From: Trissonchulus latispiculum
Lineage: Eukaryota; Nematoda; Enoplea; Enoplida; Ironidae
Direction: 5' to 3'
DNA: 64,000 bases
NCBI GenBank assembly: GCA_030248195.1
Contig: JASAND010028662.1
Span: 1-64,000 of the forward strand
The notes under the pieces are model-generated. The model did no database searches and was not told the DNA's origin. It saw only the letters and a program-made list of their open reading frames with translations. Positions 33,809-45,293 of the stretch are shown here, piece by piece (the stretch's first letter is position 1; every line of letters starts with the position of its first letter). The position numbers and the translations under genes are program-made.

Positions 33809-34000
33809 TTATTCGTAACAATTTAAGTAAAACTTACATGCTTTATTAGATATTTTGAAAGATGCGGAGCCCTTTTTTTCTCGGATTCTCGTCAATAAAT
33901 GCATTTCATTTCTGGTTTTTCGACCTGCGGCTGGTGCTTTTCCTTTGTAATTTAATTGTCGCCTCTTGTTCGCCGCCTTCGTTATCCTAGGATTGCTCCT
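33809..34000 (-). CDS. Candidate exon encoding a basic peptide
   Basis: On the minus strand a frame of 63 codons after a TGA reads KAANKRRQLNYKGKAPAAGR, then KTRNEMHLLTRIREKKGSAS and a short end before TAA. The strongly basic, well-ordered composition is reminiscent of nucleic-acid-binding tails. No ATG at the start, so an exon is presumed, but the acceptor was not identified. An AATAAA falls inside the end of the frame. It could be coincidental. Confidence 0.3.
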   Translation of the reverse strand, partial: RSNPRITKAANKRRQLNYKGKAPAAGRKTRNEMHLLTRIREKKGSASFKISNKACKFYLNCYE

Positions 34001-34184
34001 TCATACAGACTCTGGCACAAATTATTTGCTCTAGTACGCCTGAAGCATTGCATGATCAGTGTGTCTTGAACTGTTTGAGAAAAACCAATGTTTCTGGATC
34101 TTAGCTAGAACGATTTCACACCTCTTGAGAAGAAATTTAAGTAGCCATCGTCTGGTACTATCCTATCTGGCTAACTTAGACGAA

Positions 34185-35150
34185 GTCATGAAGGAACCGT
34201 ACTCATGGCAATGATAGTCCAACTAAAGAAATTTGGAAGTACAGTGTGGCAGGGCCAAATTGTATAAGTACTACATCGCGATTTGTCACTGATGATTCCA
34301 TTGTATCAAACTAAAGATAAATCCATACTATAGAATACACACACTACAGATTGCATATGGAACTTCTAAACGAAAACGGGAAGAGCCCACGAATAAGTTA
34401 AATATATGTAATAAGGTGCAGATAAAGGAAATGCTTTAAATTTCCAAGATATACGTTTATGTTTTGGTACTTTTGGTTCATAGGCTCTCCGTGGCGGCAG
34501 CAACGCATGAAGCTGTAGTCGCTAGAACTGAATTAGATTTGTTTTACTTCAGGCGCCGAGCGTAATCGAAGAATTCGCACAATTTTACACACGAGCTTGT
34601 TATAACAGTTTAAAATCATTTCAAATAATCTTATTATTCAGTTGTGATATTTATTTACATAAAAACAGTTAAGTGGAAGAACTATTTGGGTTCTAGTGCT
34701 TAATAGTTGATCATCTGAGCTAAGTTCGTATTATCGTCAACTTACTGAAATTGGGACATATTTATACAAGGGTATCTTGTAAACAAGTAAACCATGTGAG
34801 TAAAACATTTATTAGTTATTATTACGTATGTCGACACACCAATCTTGCGAAGATGTTGTCATAACGGGAAATATTTGCAAGGTAGCAGATACGACAGCAG
34901 CGTGAACCAGGCTTATAGGTACAATAACAATATAGACAGCTTTTGAAAGGCAGCAATGAGATTTAAAACATTCTTGCATATAGAATCAATCCCCCTCATC
35001 GAAGGTTTTCCACAAAATTAAAAAATATGCTTCATCTTTCCGAGAAGATTCAAAAATAGGCTTCGTCCCTGAATTAGAGCTTATGCGTATTCGACCTTCT
35101 TATTTTTTCTGTAGTTATAGCTGCCAATTGTTTTCCTCCTTTTTCGTAAT
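34185..35150 (+). repeat. Duplicated segment D, copy 1
   Basis: Matches pieces of 40225-42745 in the same order: TATAGAATACACACACTACA at 34330, the exon-like block at 34553, and GTCGACACACCAATCTTGCG at 34830 onward. The second copy carries extra sequence inserted at about 40530-41650 and 41908-42340. Divergence is considerable, so the event is old. Confidence 0.75.
34553..34672 (+). CDS. Candidate terminal exon, segment D copy 1
   Basis: Acceptor GTTTTACTTCAG precedes 39 codons ending in TAA: APSVIEEFAQFYTRACYNSL, then a hydrophobic SFQIILLFSC end. The corresponding frame in copy 2 at 41715 (PSVTEELTNFMHKF) is kept despite nucleotide divergence, which argues for past coding constraint. The upstream exon of this copy, near 34165-34320, is decayed relative to 40253-40477, so this copy is likely a pseudogene. 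Confidence 0.35.
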   Translation, partial: APSVIEEFAQFYTRACYNSLKSFQIILLFSCDIYLHKNS

Positions 35151-35275
35151 GAGTACTAGCAATTAGCTCCTATTTAAATGAACGATGTAAACCAGATTCT
35201 TTACTAAAAGGTTAGTTACACAATTTTAATGAAACTAATCTAAGCAGATAACTATTAATCTATTCATTTGCACTT

Positions 35276-35530
35276 TTATCTTCGTAAGTAATTGATACTG
35301 AAAAAAAAACTGGGCGAGTCCAACGGCTCACTGCTTCGTAAACCATAACCTTTATAATCGTGGACTTCTAAAATATAAACAGTATCTTTAAATGTATAGT
35401 AGTGCGGAATCAATGAAATCGTAGAACACGAAGTTTTATGCAAAACATGAAGCTTTGAAGTAAAATAAAACAATTTCAGTTTGAGTTTAATTTGTGCGGT
35501 AATGAAATTTCTTCCTTTCGTGTTCCTCAT
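35276..35530 (-). CDS. 84-codon ORF, unrecognised
   Basis: True ATG start (MRNTKGRNFITAQIKLKLKL) and TAA stop with a central SLIPHYYTFKDTVYILEVHD and KGYGLRSSEPLDSPSFFF. The composition is more protein-like than most frames here, but there is no domain, paralogue or promoter motif that I can point to. It may be chance. Confidence 0.25.
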   Translation of the reverse strand: MRNTKGRNFITAQIKLKLKLFYFTSKLHVLHKTSCSTISLIPHYYTFKDTVYILEVHDYKGYGLRSSEPLDSPSFFFSINYLRR

Positions 35531-36439
35531 TCTTGGGAAACTACATAAAATAAGCTACAAGTGTTAAATAGTTCTTTAAATTGTTAAATTGTTAATTAAA
35601 TTTAAATTGTTAGTGAAATTTAAAAGATAAACAAATCACATTAAATGTTCTAAGGAGTCTGTGGCATGAACAAAAGAACTATTAATAATGAACAAAGATG
35701 TGGCATGAACAAAAGAACTATTATTTATGAGCAAAGAGCTTAAGGATTAATGCTTGAAATTGTTTTTCACCCATTGGCTCCTGAACAATGCAATATTTCT
35801 CAGCAACACGAGGATAGGGTAAGTTTAAAAGTTGTTACGAGAAGTTTAATAACTCTTTTCTGCCGTACCACTCATAGCACTCACTCGCTCGTACCCTGTA
35901 GGTGAGTTTAAGAATGATAATCTTAAAGAGGATCCTGTGAATTTTGTTTTCGTCACAATCCAACCGTGTCTTGTGCATTCTTCATTAGCAACCTAAATGG
36001 AAATAATATATCAACAGAGATAATAGACGTGGAGGCGCTGTTCACCAATGGCTACACCACCTCCTTTTCCCTTCTTTAATTAATGTAAGCTGCTTTCTCA
36101 GTGTAGTCAAGTATAAGTTAGGCAGTTCTGCTCTGAGTTCATAGCACAGAGCAGGCATGCAGAACATGGATTTACCACACTATTGACACTCTGAACTAAT
36201 CCAAATAACAAGTAGTTCAATGGCTTTTCCGATCAACCATAACAAGTTTCTGTATACGAACACTTTAGCGGTTTTAACCGCAGTAAGCCGTTTCGAAAAG
36301 CTTTATTATTTCCAATCTGCCGTTTGCTGCAGCAGCTTCTTACTGTCGTATTACCATACAAAACACTGTTTACAGCACGGGAATAACAAACATATCTTGC
36401 AGAATAGCCGACATCTGTACACTGTGGTCCAAATCACCT
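35531..36439. other. Intergenic stretch, no gene supported
   Basis: Contains a short direct repeat (GTGGCATGAACAAAAGAACT at 35662 and 35699). A fragment near 35996-36080 is open for 27 codons with mixed composition but has no defined ends. Confidence 0.35.
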
Positions 36440-36740
36440 GTTTGGGGAGGCTTAAACCTTGAACTGAAATTTTTGAGGGGCTTGTACACGAAGGATAAGT
36501 TAACAAAACCTTTAATTCAACTTGACCAAAATATTTTTAAGACTTGGATTTCGTCATAATTTGCAAGTTCTTCGAATTTTAAAAATGATTAGATATTTGC
36601 TTATTCTCATGATCGTTAACTAAAAAAGACGGAACTTTTTAAAAATTTTAGTGTAAAAACTAATTTTGCTTATCCCTGACTTGTACCTTGTCCGGTCTGG
36701 GGAGGGCATGGGCCCCGACCTCCCTAGTTAACCTATGTTT
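36440..36740. repeat. Fragment of G/C-run element family R3
   Basis: The right edge CTAGTTAACCTATG, the GGGGCTTGTAC words and the GGCCCCGACC block match the element at 41908-42340. Confidence 0.55.
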
Positions 36741-37600
36741 TTGAAACTTTAGATGTAAATGTTTAGTGTAAATGAACACCTTTCTCTTTAGCAAATGAAC
36801 TGCTGCAAATTAAATTAGACAATGTCGCTGGGCTCCGTTTTCCACAGCCATGTTTTGAACTTGTAGTAGTTTAAGAGGTCAGGCTTGAGTGGCTAACCAA
36901 ATCTGATGCTCTTCTGCGGCAAACTTTGCTTTTACTTCTTCTTCCTTTATGCAATCTTCGATACTGTTAGCGTCTACAGGAGCCAGTATTTTATTCAAAA
37001 TCAGGAGGTACATGTTTCTGGGCACATAATAGTCAATAAAATCGTACACAAAGATAAAACAGCTGGTTAGCTGAACTGTAAGTTTCGAAGAAGGATGCTG
37101 CCGGCCTTATAAATCTAGTCGAAGTCACACAAATAAACAATTTAATATGCTAAGCTTTATTAGGATGTTTTATTCTTGCGAGCACATTCCGTCCTTTTCT
37201 GATTAGAAATATGTGGTTGTGTTGAAATTTAACAACTTCTTTTGTAAACTCTATTCCAAGTCTAATCTAATAAATCATTTCATTTAAGAAAATTTATACT
37301 GTTTGTACTAAAAGGCTAAACAAAGACTGACTTAATGCAACCAATAACTAGACTCAACTTTCAGAATCTTCCAGCCTTATTTTTAATTTTCATCTTCTTT
37401 GTTTAAAGATACGAAGTTACATTTTTTGGCGCTTTTATCTACATTTACATTTTGCGTTAGCATGGGCTTTTAGTCTATTATGTTTGTGACATGAACGTGC
37501 AGTTGTTTGGCTATAGTATCATTTAAAACTCTCTTCACAGCGTTTTTCAAATCCATTCCTTTTGGCAAATACAGTTGATATCATTGTATATCAGCTGATT
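36741..37600. other. Intergenic stretch, no gene supported
   Basis: AT-rich; no sustained frame, no inverted repeat of note. Confidence 0.4.
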
Positions 37601-37615
37601 TCCTTCGCTTAGCGA

Positions 37616-37708
37616 ATAGCCCCAGACGACATGGTTATACTATATGCCGGAACCAATGATGCTTTGGGACAGACAGCAGTTCGTCGCCCAGTCAGAAACG
37701 AATTGTGA
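37616..37708 (+). pseudogene. SGNH-hydrolase-like motif fragment
   Basis: A 30-codon frame reads IAPDDMVILYAGTNDALGQT and ends in TGA. The hydrophobic strand followed by GTND matches block III of SGNH/GDSL esterases, a domain also found in ORF1 of some CR1-type LINEs. Only this block is present; blocks I (GDS) and V (DxxH) are not seen, so it is a fragment, possibly of a LINE ORF1. Confidence 0.35.
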
Positions 37709-37975
37709 AAATAAAAGTGTTACACTACGGGTAAAAATATTGACATTCTCAAGAGTTGTGCTTTTGCAGCACAAAACCAAGTTGCAAAATAATTTTAGAC
37801 GAGTGCTGCTCCCTCTCGTAAACTTTTCCGGCCATGTCGGTTAAAGCTGCTTGTAAACACCGCCTTGCAAATTGTCAAAATCACGGTCGCCATGGCTCTG
37901 CAATAACTGAAACAATTGATGGGCTTCTTCTGAGCGTAGCTCTTTAATCAGGTGTCGGTCAATTTCTGAAACAAA
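37709..37975 (-). pseudogene. Decayed paralogue of the 60.1 kb exon
   Basis: On the minus strand, after the acceptor ACTTTGTTTCAG (exon start 37975), the frame reads EIDRHLIKELRSEEAHQLFQ, then LLQSHGDRDFDNLQGGVYK, and stops. A neighbouring frame then gives ALTDMAGKVYEREQH, nearly identical to the ALTDMAEKLYENEQH end of the gene at 60134-60348. Nucleotide similarity (GGCCATGTCGGTTAAAGCT against GGCCATATCGGTTAAAGCT) supports common descent. A frameshift and an apparent deletion between the two parts mark it as a pseudogene. Confidence 0.55.
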
Positions 37976-38260
37976 GTTACACCAACCAAATGCTTCAGCA
38001 GGTAAGCAGTTTTTAAATTTCAATGTACACACATGCAACTCTGCAGATGCTTCGCGCGCGTAGGACCTTCAGTACCAGTGATGGGGAGGACGGGAGCAGG
38101 GCATGCTGACCGAAATCAGATCTCAGCATCACGTTTATGAATATTGACTGAGAAATGCAGAATTCTCAGACTGCTGTTATATTGCTAGCGGATCCTGGGG
38201 AAGTCAGCTTATGTTAGCGGATGAGCGAACAGTAAGCATTTTTCTAAAACCAATCACCAC

Positions 38261-38300
38261 CTAGGGTGCTGGCTTCCTTTCGGGTATTTTTGACTCAACT
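38261..38300. mobile_element. T1 left-end fragment
   Basis: GGTGCTGGCTTCCTTTCGGG and the next bases match the first 40 bases of T1 copy A with few differences. The rest is missing. The preceding AATCACCACCTA looks like the right end of a related element, so two element ends abut here. Confidence 0.65.
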
Positions 38301-38843
38301 GGTGGTTAGCTCAACGACATTTCTGATTTTGGGTTGAAACGAATGTGGAACTCACAATAATTTTGACGTTTTTTAATAATTTTGAAGTTTCTGTTTGGTG
38401 TCTCGGTTTCTCGACAGTTGAACTAGTGCTCATAGCATACTGTGAACAGGGTTTATCATACATTCGATCAGCTGGGTCTACATCCACATAGGTTCCATAA
38501 ATAGGTTTCATTCTAAAAAGCATGTAGCATACGTTAGAATTTAAAACAAGTTGGCTCCTAAAAGGAGCAGTATCTCGACGCAGGGCCAGGGCTCGATTAT
38601 ATCAATTATATTGTATATCATTTACAGAATCATGTAATCAGCTAACTCGGTATTTCTGCTTTTTCACAAACAGACATGAGTAAAGCACGTCGAAGTGATC
38701 TAGTAATTATCGGACAAAATTTTTTAAATTCTTTCTTCTTCAAAATTCTTTCTTCCATCGAATTTATCAAAAATCGGATCATTTTATAATAATTATCGAA
38801 AAAGCATCATTTTTCTAGTTGACTATTTCGGTCTGAGTCGCAC

Positions 38844-39216
38844 CAAGAATACATAATGCTAAGAGTATGCCATTAGACATACTCTCTGCTGTCAGAGCAA
38901 AAATTATGCTCTGGTCGCTAACGGCTGCCCCCCCCAGCAAATCAGATCCATCACTTCAAAGAAATTCGCGCGCTATGCTTGTGTTCGAAAGCTCGAAGCA
39001 GACACAAAATTAGCACACGCACTGCTTGTGTTTCGAGCTTTAACACACAAGAATAGAGTGAGTGAGCTAGCCCCAGTTTTGACCAGTTGCTGATTTGAGG
39101 GGGGGGGCACTAGCGTCTGATTTGTGGAGGGAGGGATCAGTCGTTAGCGAACAGAGCACAGTTTCTGCTCTGATAACAGACAGTATGTCTAGTGAGTGAT
39201 GTACTCTCAGTAAGAC
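38844..39216. mobile_element. Foldback MITE (family M1), diverged copy
   Basis: Left arm CAAGAATACATAATGCTAAG and right arm with ATGTACTCTCAG are inverted, both passing through GTCGCTAACGG or its complement into C or G runs. The G/C runs flank a short inner hairpin with GCTTGTGTTCGAAAGC. Confidence 0.7.
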
Positions 39217-40252
39217 TCCTGGTCGCACTAAAAACACAAAGCTGCTTGAGAAATGCCAGTTGTACGTTTTTAGCGAATGTTGTTGCAAAAATACTTAGAC
39301 CTAACCTAACCACAGTCATTCGTATGCAGCGGCGCAAGAATCTTGTGGAAACAACTCTTTTCTTTTTAATGCTTTAGGACATGTCTCTGCAACGCTAGTG
39401 TTTACGATCGTAGCGAACTACGCAACTGCCGTCAAATTACAGAAGTTAATTTGCATATTATGTTCAAACGTTTAAAAGCTTCATTGCAACCAAGGGGGGG
39501 ATTTGTGAAAAGGATATTTTGAAAAGTAAGCATAGGAGCCCCCTCCGTCTTGAATGTAAACAGCATAACTGGAAAATTTCTAAACTAGTAAAGCAAAAGT
39601 TCAAAAAGTTAAAATCTTTTGAATTTGCATTCAAATTCAGAACGTACTCGCAGGATCCCTTCCGCACAAAAACATTCACAGTTCATGAGAGCAATGTTGA
39701 GCATACGCTACAATTTGAGCGCTGAAGATACCCAGTTTGTTTTGAGCCAGAAATGAAAACAGCTATCTCGCCTTTAGGCGAGATAAAAATCTGAGAAATC
39801 CTGAAATACAGCCTCGCATAGGTTAATGCAATCGCAATTACCGCGATTATACATTAGTCTGTTCTGCTTTTAGTGGCTACTATTTGTGGCAGTACGAATT
39901 CAAGGTTCAATAGTCTTAACTTTTGCTAGATTAAGAGAATTCTGAATAGTTTCAGGCTGAGATTAAGTTGGGTGAACAGAATGCCAGTGCTTTTTGAGTT
40001 GCGGTAGAGATATAAACTCTTAGATGCAGCAAAAATATAAATATGTGATGAGTTTGCTCCAAATGTTCTTGCATGACAGGAAGGATAGTTCAGTAATCAG
40101 ACAAATACGGCATGTATACGTTAGAGCACCTTTCAGCAATCAGCTTGTAGTCAGTTCCGGTAACAACAGAGAGCAACTTTGTTAGTCATCGAATTCTGTC
40201 TGTATCAGGCATGTCCCTTCAATTCACGTATTTTATGGATTGTGATTGTTAG

Positions 40253-40477
40253 GAACCACTGGTTGGAATGATCGATTGCATTCGTTATATGGACTACTTC
40301 CCTCCGAACATACCGCCGCGATTAAATGAGTATACTTGTGTCACTCTGTATGATAATCGCAACCTTGCACTGAGTGCTAACATATCCATGCTCGATGGTC
40401 TTCAAAAGTTGAATTTATCAGTTCCTGCGCTACACCGAATTTACCGCTTCATCGCTACACCGCCACACCGAAATTGA
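40253..40477 (+). CDS. Candidate exon, segment D copy 2
   Basis: After the acceptor GATTGTGATTGTTAG, 74 codons run EPLVGMIDCIRYMDYFPPNI, then PPRLNEYTCVTLYDNRNLAL and on to TGA. The composition is protein-like, with conserved-looking aromatic and Pro residues. Segment D copy 1 near 34165-34320 keeps nucleotide traces of the same exon but not the frame. The next piece of the gene may be the exon at 41715. No good donor is visible (GATG|GTCTTC is poor), so linkage is uncertain. Family unknown. Confidence 0.4.
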   Translation, partial: EPLVGMIDCIRYMDYFPPNIPPRLNEYTCVTLYDNRNLALSANISMLDGLQKLNLSVPALHRIYRFIATPPHRN

Positions 40478-41714
40478 CATTATAGAATGCACACACAACA
40501 AATTGTATATGGAACTTCTGAATACTGGTTTATATACGAAAACAGGAACAATGCGTGAAGAAGCTAAATGTAAGTAAAAAATCGAAAAGGATGAAGACAA
40601 AGAAAGACATATCCAAATACAAATATCCAAATCCAATCTATATACTAATACAACAATGCCTGAAGAAGAGAGAGGTGGGAGCACTGAGACGATAAAGGAA
40701 AAATATGAATAGACTGAAGTACGGAGTTGATCGAGGATAAATACGGATACAAGAGGAATGCATGAAGAAGAAAAATAGCACTAAGAAAACAAAACCAGAT
40801 AAATAAAGAAAAAAGAGGAAAGAACGTAGCAGTAAGGACGGATACGGGAACAAAAAGAACAAATGAAGAAGGTACGCAATTTGGAATCAAATCCTATACA
40901 GTGCTCCAACTCTTATAAAATTTTACAGAATATAGTCAAGATACAAGGTTAAATATGTACCAAGCTTGGCGGGTTTAGGCTTTGTAATGCTTTTTCAATG
41001 ATTGCTTAATTATGTGGCTAGCAGTGAAAAATTGCTCAATATCGGCACGTAGCCAAACTTTGTGATGCTAGATTTTATCTCATGGTAGAAACAATATCGT
41101 GACTTCGAGCATTTAGAAAAGTTGTTTAGAATAATGACACCTATCGATAGAGTATTTTTTGTATTAATTCGATGATTTTGAAAATTTGCCATTTAGGTGG
41201 GAAACCAATTCTGCGTTTCTGACAGCAAAAATTGAACAAAATATTATTTACTTTTTATAGAATTATAGAATTACTTTTCACTGCGGCTTTCAAAACACTT
41301 CAGATTTTGCGCACATATTCATAGTATAACGACACATTTGTATGCAAAATTTGAGCCCAATCATTTGCCTATAGCCGACCAGGTCTCAAAACGAAAAATG
41401 TCAATTGCTAGTTGGTATACCCGTGCCTTAATCTTAGAAGGAACATAGCCTTAGTCTGTATTATCCGCTTGGCCAGAAATTTTTGCCGAACTTTACCAAA
41501 AATTCGAAGCTTGAAAATGTCGTAAAATGACAATTCTTATCGTATGTTTGTTGTTTCAGATAATTTATGAAAAAATGTTTTTGTACGTTGTTTCTGGTTT
41601 GCTGTTTCTGGCACTAGATATGCTTTTGGCTAGCTGACTGCTAAACTGTTTTGATAACGCCCGGGTTTTGAAGCTGGCGTCGTAGGAACTGAATTATAAT
41701 CTGTTTTCCTTCAG

Positions 41715-41803
41715 TTGCACCCGTCCCGGGGCCGAGCGTTACCGAAGAGCTAACCAATTTCATGCATAAATTTGTTATAACTGTTTGCAATCATCTTGAA
41801 TGA
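41715..41803 (+). CDS. Candidate terminal exon, segment D copy 2
   Basis: Acceptor GTTTTCCTTCAG precedes a frame read with two leading bases: APVPGPSVTEELTNFMHKFV, then ITVCNHLE and TGA. The PSVTEEL core is shared with PSVIEEF in copy 1 (34553). Entry is phase 1 here, but phase 0 would apply in copy 1 because of an indel at the start, so at least one copy is altered. Confidence 0.35.
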
Positions 41804-41907
41804 TCTTATCCTGCAATTGTGATATTTATTTATATCAAAGCAGTTAAGTCGAGGAACTATTTGGGTTCAACTGTTTAATAGCTGGTCACATAAGGTAATA
41901 AGCATAC

Positions 41908-42340
41908 ATTAACATAGGGTCGGGTCCTGGGGGGGGCTTGTCCCCCAAAAATTTTGAGAGGGCTTGTACCTTGAACAAAAATTTTCAGGGGGCTTGTACC
42001 GTAAGAAACAATTTGTAAAATTTTTCCAAAAAATTAACGCTAATCTTATTAAAATTTGCAAATTTTGTAAAAATTTCTAAAAAATCTTCAATTTTTGACA
42101 AAAATCTCAAAATTTTGCCCGATTTTCCCGAAAAATTAAACATTTTAGCTAAAAAATTCCGGCGAAGCCGGAAATTTTTTGAAATTTTACTGTAAAAACT
42201 AATTTTTTCTGGCTAGTTTTGGTTACCCCTTGGCCATTTTTTCGTTACCCCTTGTCCCTGACGGCGATAGGGCTTGTACCTGGTCCGGGTTGGGGGGGGC
42301 TTGGACCCCCCCCCCCAGACCCCCCCCGCGTTAACCTATG
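41908..42340. mobile_element. G/C-run element R3, inserted in segment D
   Basis: Edges with ACATAGGGTC on the left and TTAACCTATG on the right bound long G runs (left) and C runs (right). The flanks GGTAATAAGCAT and GGTAATAAGTAT may be a target-site duplication. Interior has GGGGCTTGTACC repeated in both orientations. Comparison with segment D copy 1, which lacks it, confirms insertion. Confidence 0.7.
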
Positions 42341-42745
42341 GTAATAAGTATCTTCCACTTAGTTTGTTGAAATTGGGAGATATTTACAGAAGGGTGTCTT
42401 GTAAACAAGTAAAACATGTAAACAGCTTTGCAATGTAGGGAGACGTATGTCGACACACCAGTCTTGCAAACATGTTATAACGGGAAATATTTGCAAGGTA
42501 GCTGATAAGGAAGTAGTGTGAACCAGGCTTATAAGTACAATAACAACATAGACAGCATTTGATAACAACAATGAAATTTAAGACATTCGTGGATATAGAA
42601 TCCTTCACCCCATTGACGATTTTCCACAGAATTTCCTAGAAGATACAAAAATGCAGCTTTTTCTCTGAATTAGAACTTATGCGTATTCGAACTTGTTGTA
42701 TTTCTCAAGTTTTAGCTTACGATTATTTCCCCTTTTTCGTAAAGT

Positions 42746-43734
42746 GTGCTAGCTTCTATAAAAGCAGTGACATTGGTGACATTTGCTGAAGTAGGTTAAA
42801 GCTGTCTCAGTGAGGAGGTGGAGTTTAAATAGTTAAACTTACTGAATTCTTTTCAATCGAGAGTAAAATTGAAAGCATCCTTGAACACAACACGAAATAA
42901 AGTTAAAATTAAGACTTCCCTGCTCAACCCTTTTCTTAAACTAACAATAGCTAAAAATATGCACAGAGCATATGGATGTTCCAGACACAGTTCAACTGTA
43001 AAATTGCTGCAGACTATTTTACCCATGATCAGCATTGTTCTGTTATCTGGAGTATACTGAAGCTTTGCAAGTACTGCAGAAGTTCGCAGGTGACTGATCG
43101 GGAATCTGATAAGTGGGGTATCGATATGGTAGTGAATCCACAGTTGTCGCAGATGACCTTGTCTGCACACCAACCACTATGCCGTTTGACCATTTACCTT
43201 TGTGTATAATTTACATTTGCTCTGTTTGCCTTCTACTCACCTCATGTATCCTGAACAGTTCACATCACTTATTGCTTGTTTAATACACTCTGTATAGCTG
43301 ATATCCCATTGTTTTCTGAACAATAAATTCGTAATACCTATCATTTTGCATTTTTATTAATGATGCATCCAAGCGATAATTGAGCAATCATTCGCAGTAT
43401 TTGTGAAACATGTCACTAGAAATTAGTCATGTAATTGAAATAGCTTCATCTATTACTATTTGAGCAAATAAAGAGCATTTGCTTTCAACTTCTCGCAACT
43501 AAATCTCTGGTATCAATAGCCGTGAATGAGCTCCGCCCCCAGACACCCCGCCGTGTATATTGGGCGCATTTACATATATTCTGTCGGCGATCTTGTAATC
43601 ATGCATTACAGTTAAGCAGCATCTACTTTCTAAATAGTTTAAATATTATTACACTACAGGAATTATCGAAATTTTCGTAAATAAAACAATTTGTTTGCAC
43701 TAAAAACACGCTAAAACAAGAATTCAGCCTGGAC
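42746..43734. other. Intergenic stretch, weak signals only
   Basis: A TATAAAAG motif at about 42756 has no ATG-led frame behind it. Overlapping frames on both strands at 42853-43209 show no consistent composition or splice sites. Confidence 0.35.
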
Positions 43735-43800
43735 GCAAAATTTCTTAACGGGACGCAACTTAAATTTAGCGGGACGCAAGGTTGACGCAAATCCGAAAAC
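43735..43800. repeat. GGGACGCAA short tandem repeat
   Basis: GGACGCAA recurs four times at ~22-25 base spacing with AT-rich spacers. Not in a supportable frame. Confidence 0.6.
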
Positions 43801-44332
43801 CAAAAAACCCTGGTTGCGCCTGTCTTCAGCAAGTAAAGCCGAAATCGCGTAGTTAATGTCATGAATAATGCCGTAATTTGGTAAAGTGACATTAAACTGA
43901 TAAAGTTTTGCTTTCAATAATGTAGAAAGACACTATTCGGCAGCTATATTGATTGGTACATTCTATTTACACCATTTTTACTGCATCTGTTCCAGGTTCT
44001 CCTAAAATACGGCTAAGGTTCAATACATTTGTGATGCTCTGCAGAAATTCAAACACTGAGGTAGCTGGTGTTCGACGCTGAAGATTCAAAAGCTAATGAA
44101 GGTGGCTAGAAACGAATGATAATATGCTCTCAGCCCAGAAAAAATTGTATTTCCGTTAATCATAAAATGTTCAGGGCAGGCATACTTTAAGCCTGCTCAC
44201 ATGACTACTTATCAATTTACTGACGATAAACTGTCAGCCTTTAATTTTAACGTTGCAATATTAGCAACTTCATCGAGTGTAAGAAATTAAAACATTTTGT
44301 ATAAATTTGTCATAAACTATTATTGGGTTTCA
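43801..44332. other. Intergenic stretch, no gene supported
   Basis: A minus-strand frame ending near 43800 reads YQFNVTLPNYGIIHDINYAI, protein-like but without clear splice sites or a paralogue. Confidence 0.3.
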
Positions 44333-44704
44333 CCAATAGTACATCATATATAAGACTGTGACAGTTGGCCGGTTCTCTGTCAGCAGCTGCAGGAACCTGC
44401 TCTATGAGTTAACGGCTGCCACCCCACAAATGTGTTTGTTCACTTCAAAGAAATTCGAAAGCTATCTTTGCGTTCTGAAGCTTGAATCGGACACAAATTG
44501 GACGCACGCAGACGTTCTGTTTTCGAGCTTAAAGATACGGCGAGTGAAAGTCCCAGAAACGTGTGCTGTGTACACATTTGTGGGCGGGGTCACTAGGTAC
44601 ACGTTTGTGAAGGGGTCAGTTGTTAGGGCGCAGAGCATGTACCTGCAGCTGATGACAGAGAGCCTGACAGCTGTCACACTCTTATTTATTATGTACTTTT
44701 GGTT
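44333..44704. mobile_element. Foldback MITE (family M1)
   Basis: Left arm TAGTACATCATATATAAGAC and right arm TTATTTATTATGTACTTTTGG are inverted; GACAGTTGGCCGGTTCTCTG pairs with CAGAGAGCCTGACAGCTGTC. A 117-codon plus-strand frame spans the whole hairpin and is an artefact of its symmetry. Confidence 0.8.
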
Positions 44705-45164
44705 TCACTGAAATACCTGGATGAATTCACAAAACCCGTTCAATAGGCTTAGTTCATTAAATCTTTAAAGTAAAAAATTTTGATGTATGCATGTATATAC
44801 CCAACCCGAACACGCGAGGCACCATTATTTGCGAGCAGTCAAGGCATGCATAATACAGAGTCGTGGATGTTTGGCTGCTATGGCTTTAGTTTCCCTTATT
44901 GGAGAAATTCGTCTTGGGAAGGTGTATACAACGAAGCCTTGTATAAGTCATCTGTGCCCCAGAAAGACTATTTTTGAGCTAGTGTAAGCTATCTTCCCAT
45001 TTGCTGTCGTTGTTGTCACTACAGAAAGCTATTTGCGCCAATGGTTAGCAATTTCGCAGCTTATCATTTGTCCACAGTGTCACGCCACAAAACAATTGCA
45101 TTTGGAAATAATAATCCATGAACACCTGGTGTTGATCTTGGGTCAACAATCGAATAAAGTAAGC
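44705..45164. other. Intergenic stretch, no gene supported
   Basis: Two overlapping plus-strand frames at 44780-44987 lack recognisable features; likely 3' flank of the minus-strand gene ending at 45294. Confidence 0.35.
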
Positions 45165-45170
45165 TTTATT
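45165..45170 (-). promoter_or_regulatory. AATAAA poly(A) signal (minus strand)
   Basis: Reads AATAAA on the minus strand, about 124 bases beyond the stop codon of the membrane-tail exon. Confidence 0.5.
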
Positions 45171-45293
45171 GTAAATACCCTAGTCTAATTTAATTTAAAC
45201 GCTAAAAGTGAAATTAACCTTAGTTTAAATATATTGTTTAGAAGGGAACTGTAACCGGGGAATAAACAACTGAATCCGATTGTCGTTGAGAAA

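Larger units (their letters stand above)
40225..42745 (+). repeat. Duplicated segment D, copy 2
   Basis: Collinear with 34185-35150 but interrupted: 40530-41650 has no counterpart in copy 1, and 41908-42340 is a G/C-run element inserted into the duplicated sequence. The match resumes at 42440 with GTCGACACACCAGTCTTGC. Confidence 0.7.

Noticed and set aside
42853..43209. Competing frames of 106 (minus) and 77 (plus) codons
   Set aside because: No splice sites, domain or paralogue; neither strand shows better composition.
44358..44711. 117-codon plus-strand frame and 71-codon minus-strand frame
   Set aside because: They span an M1 hairpin element whose stem symmetry opens both strands.
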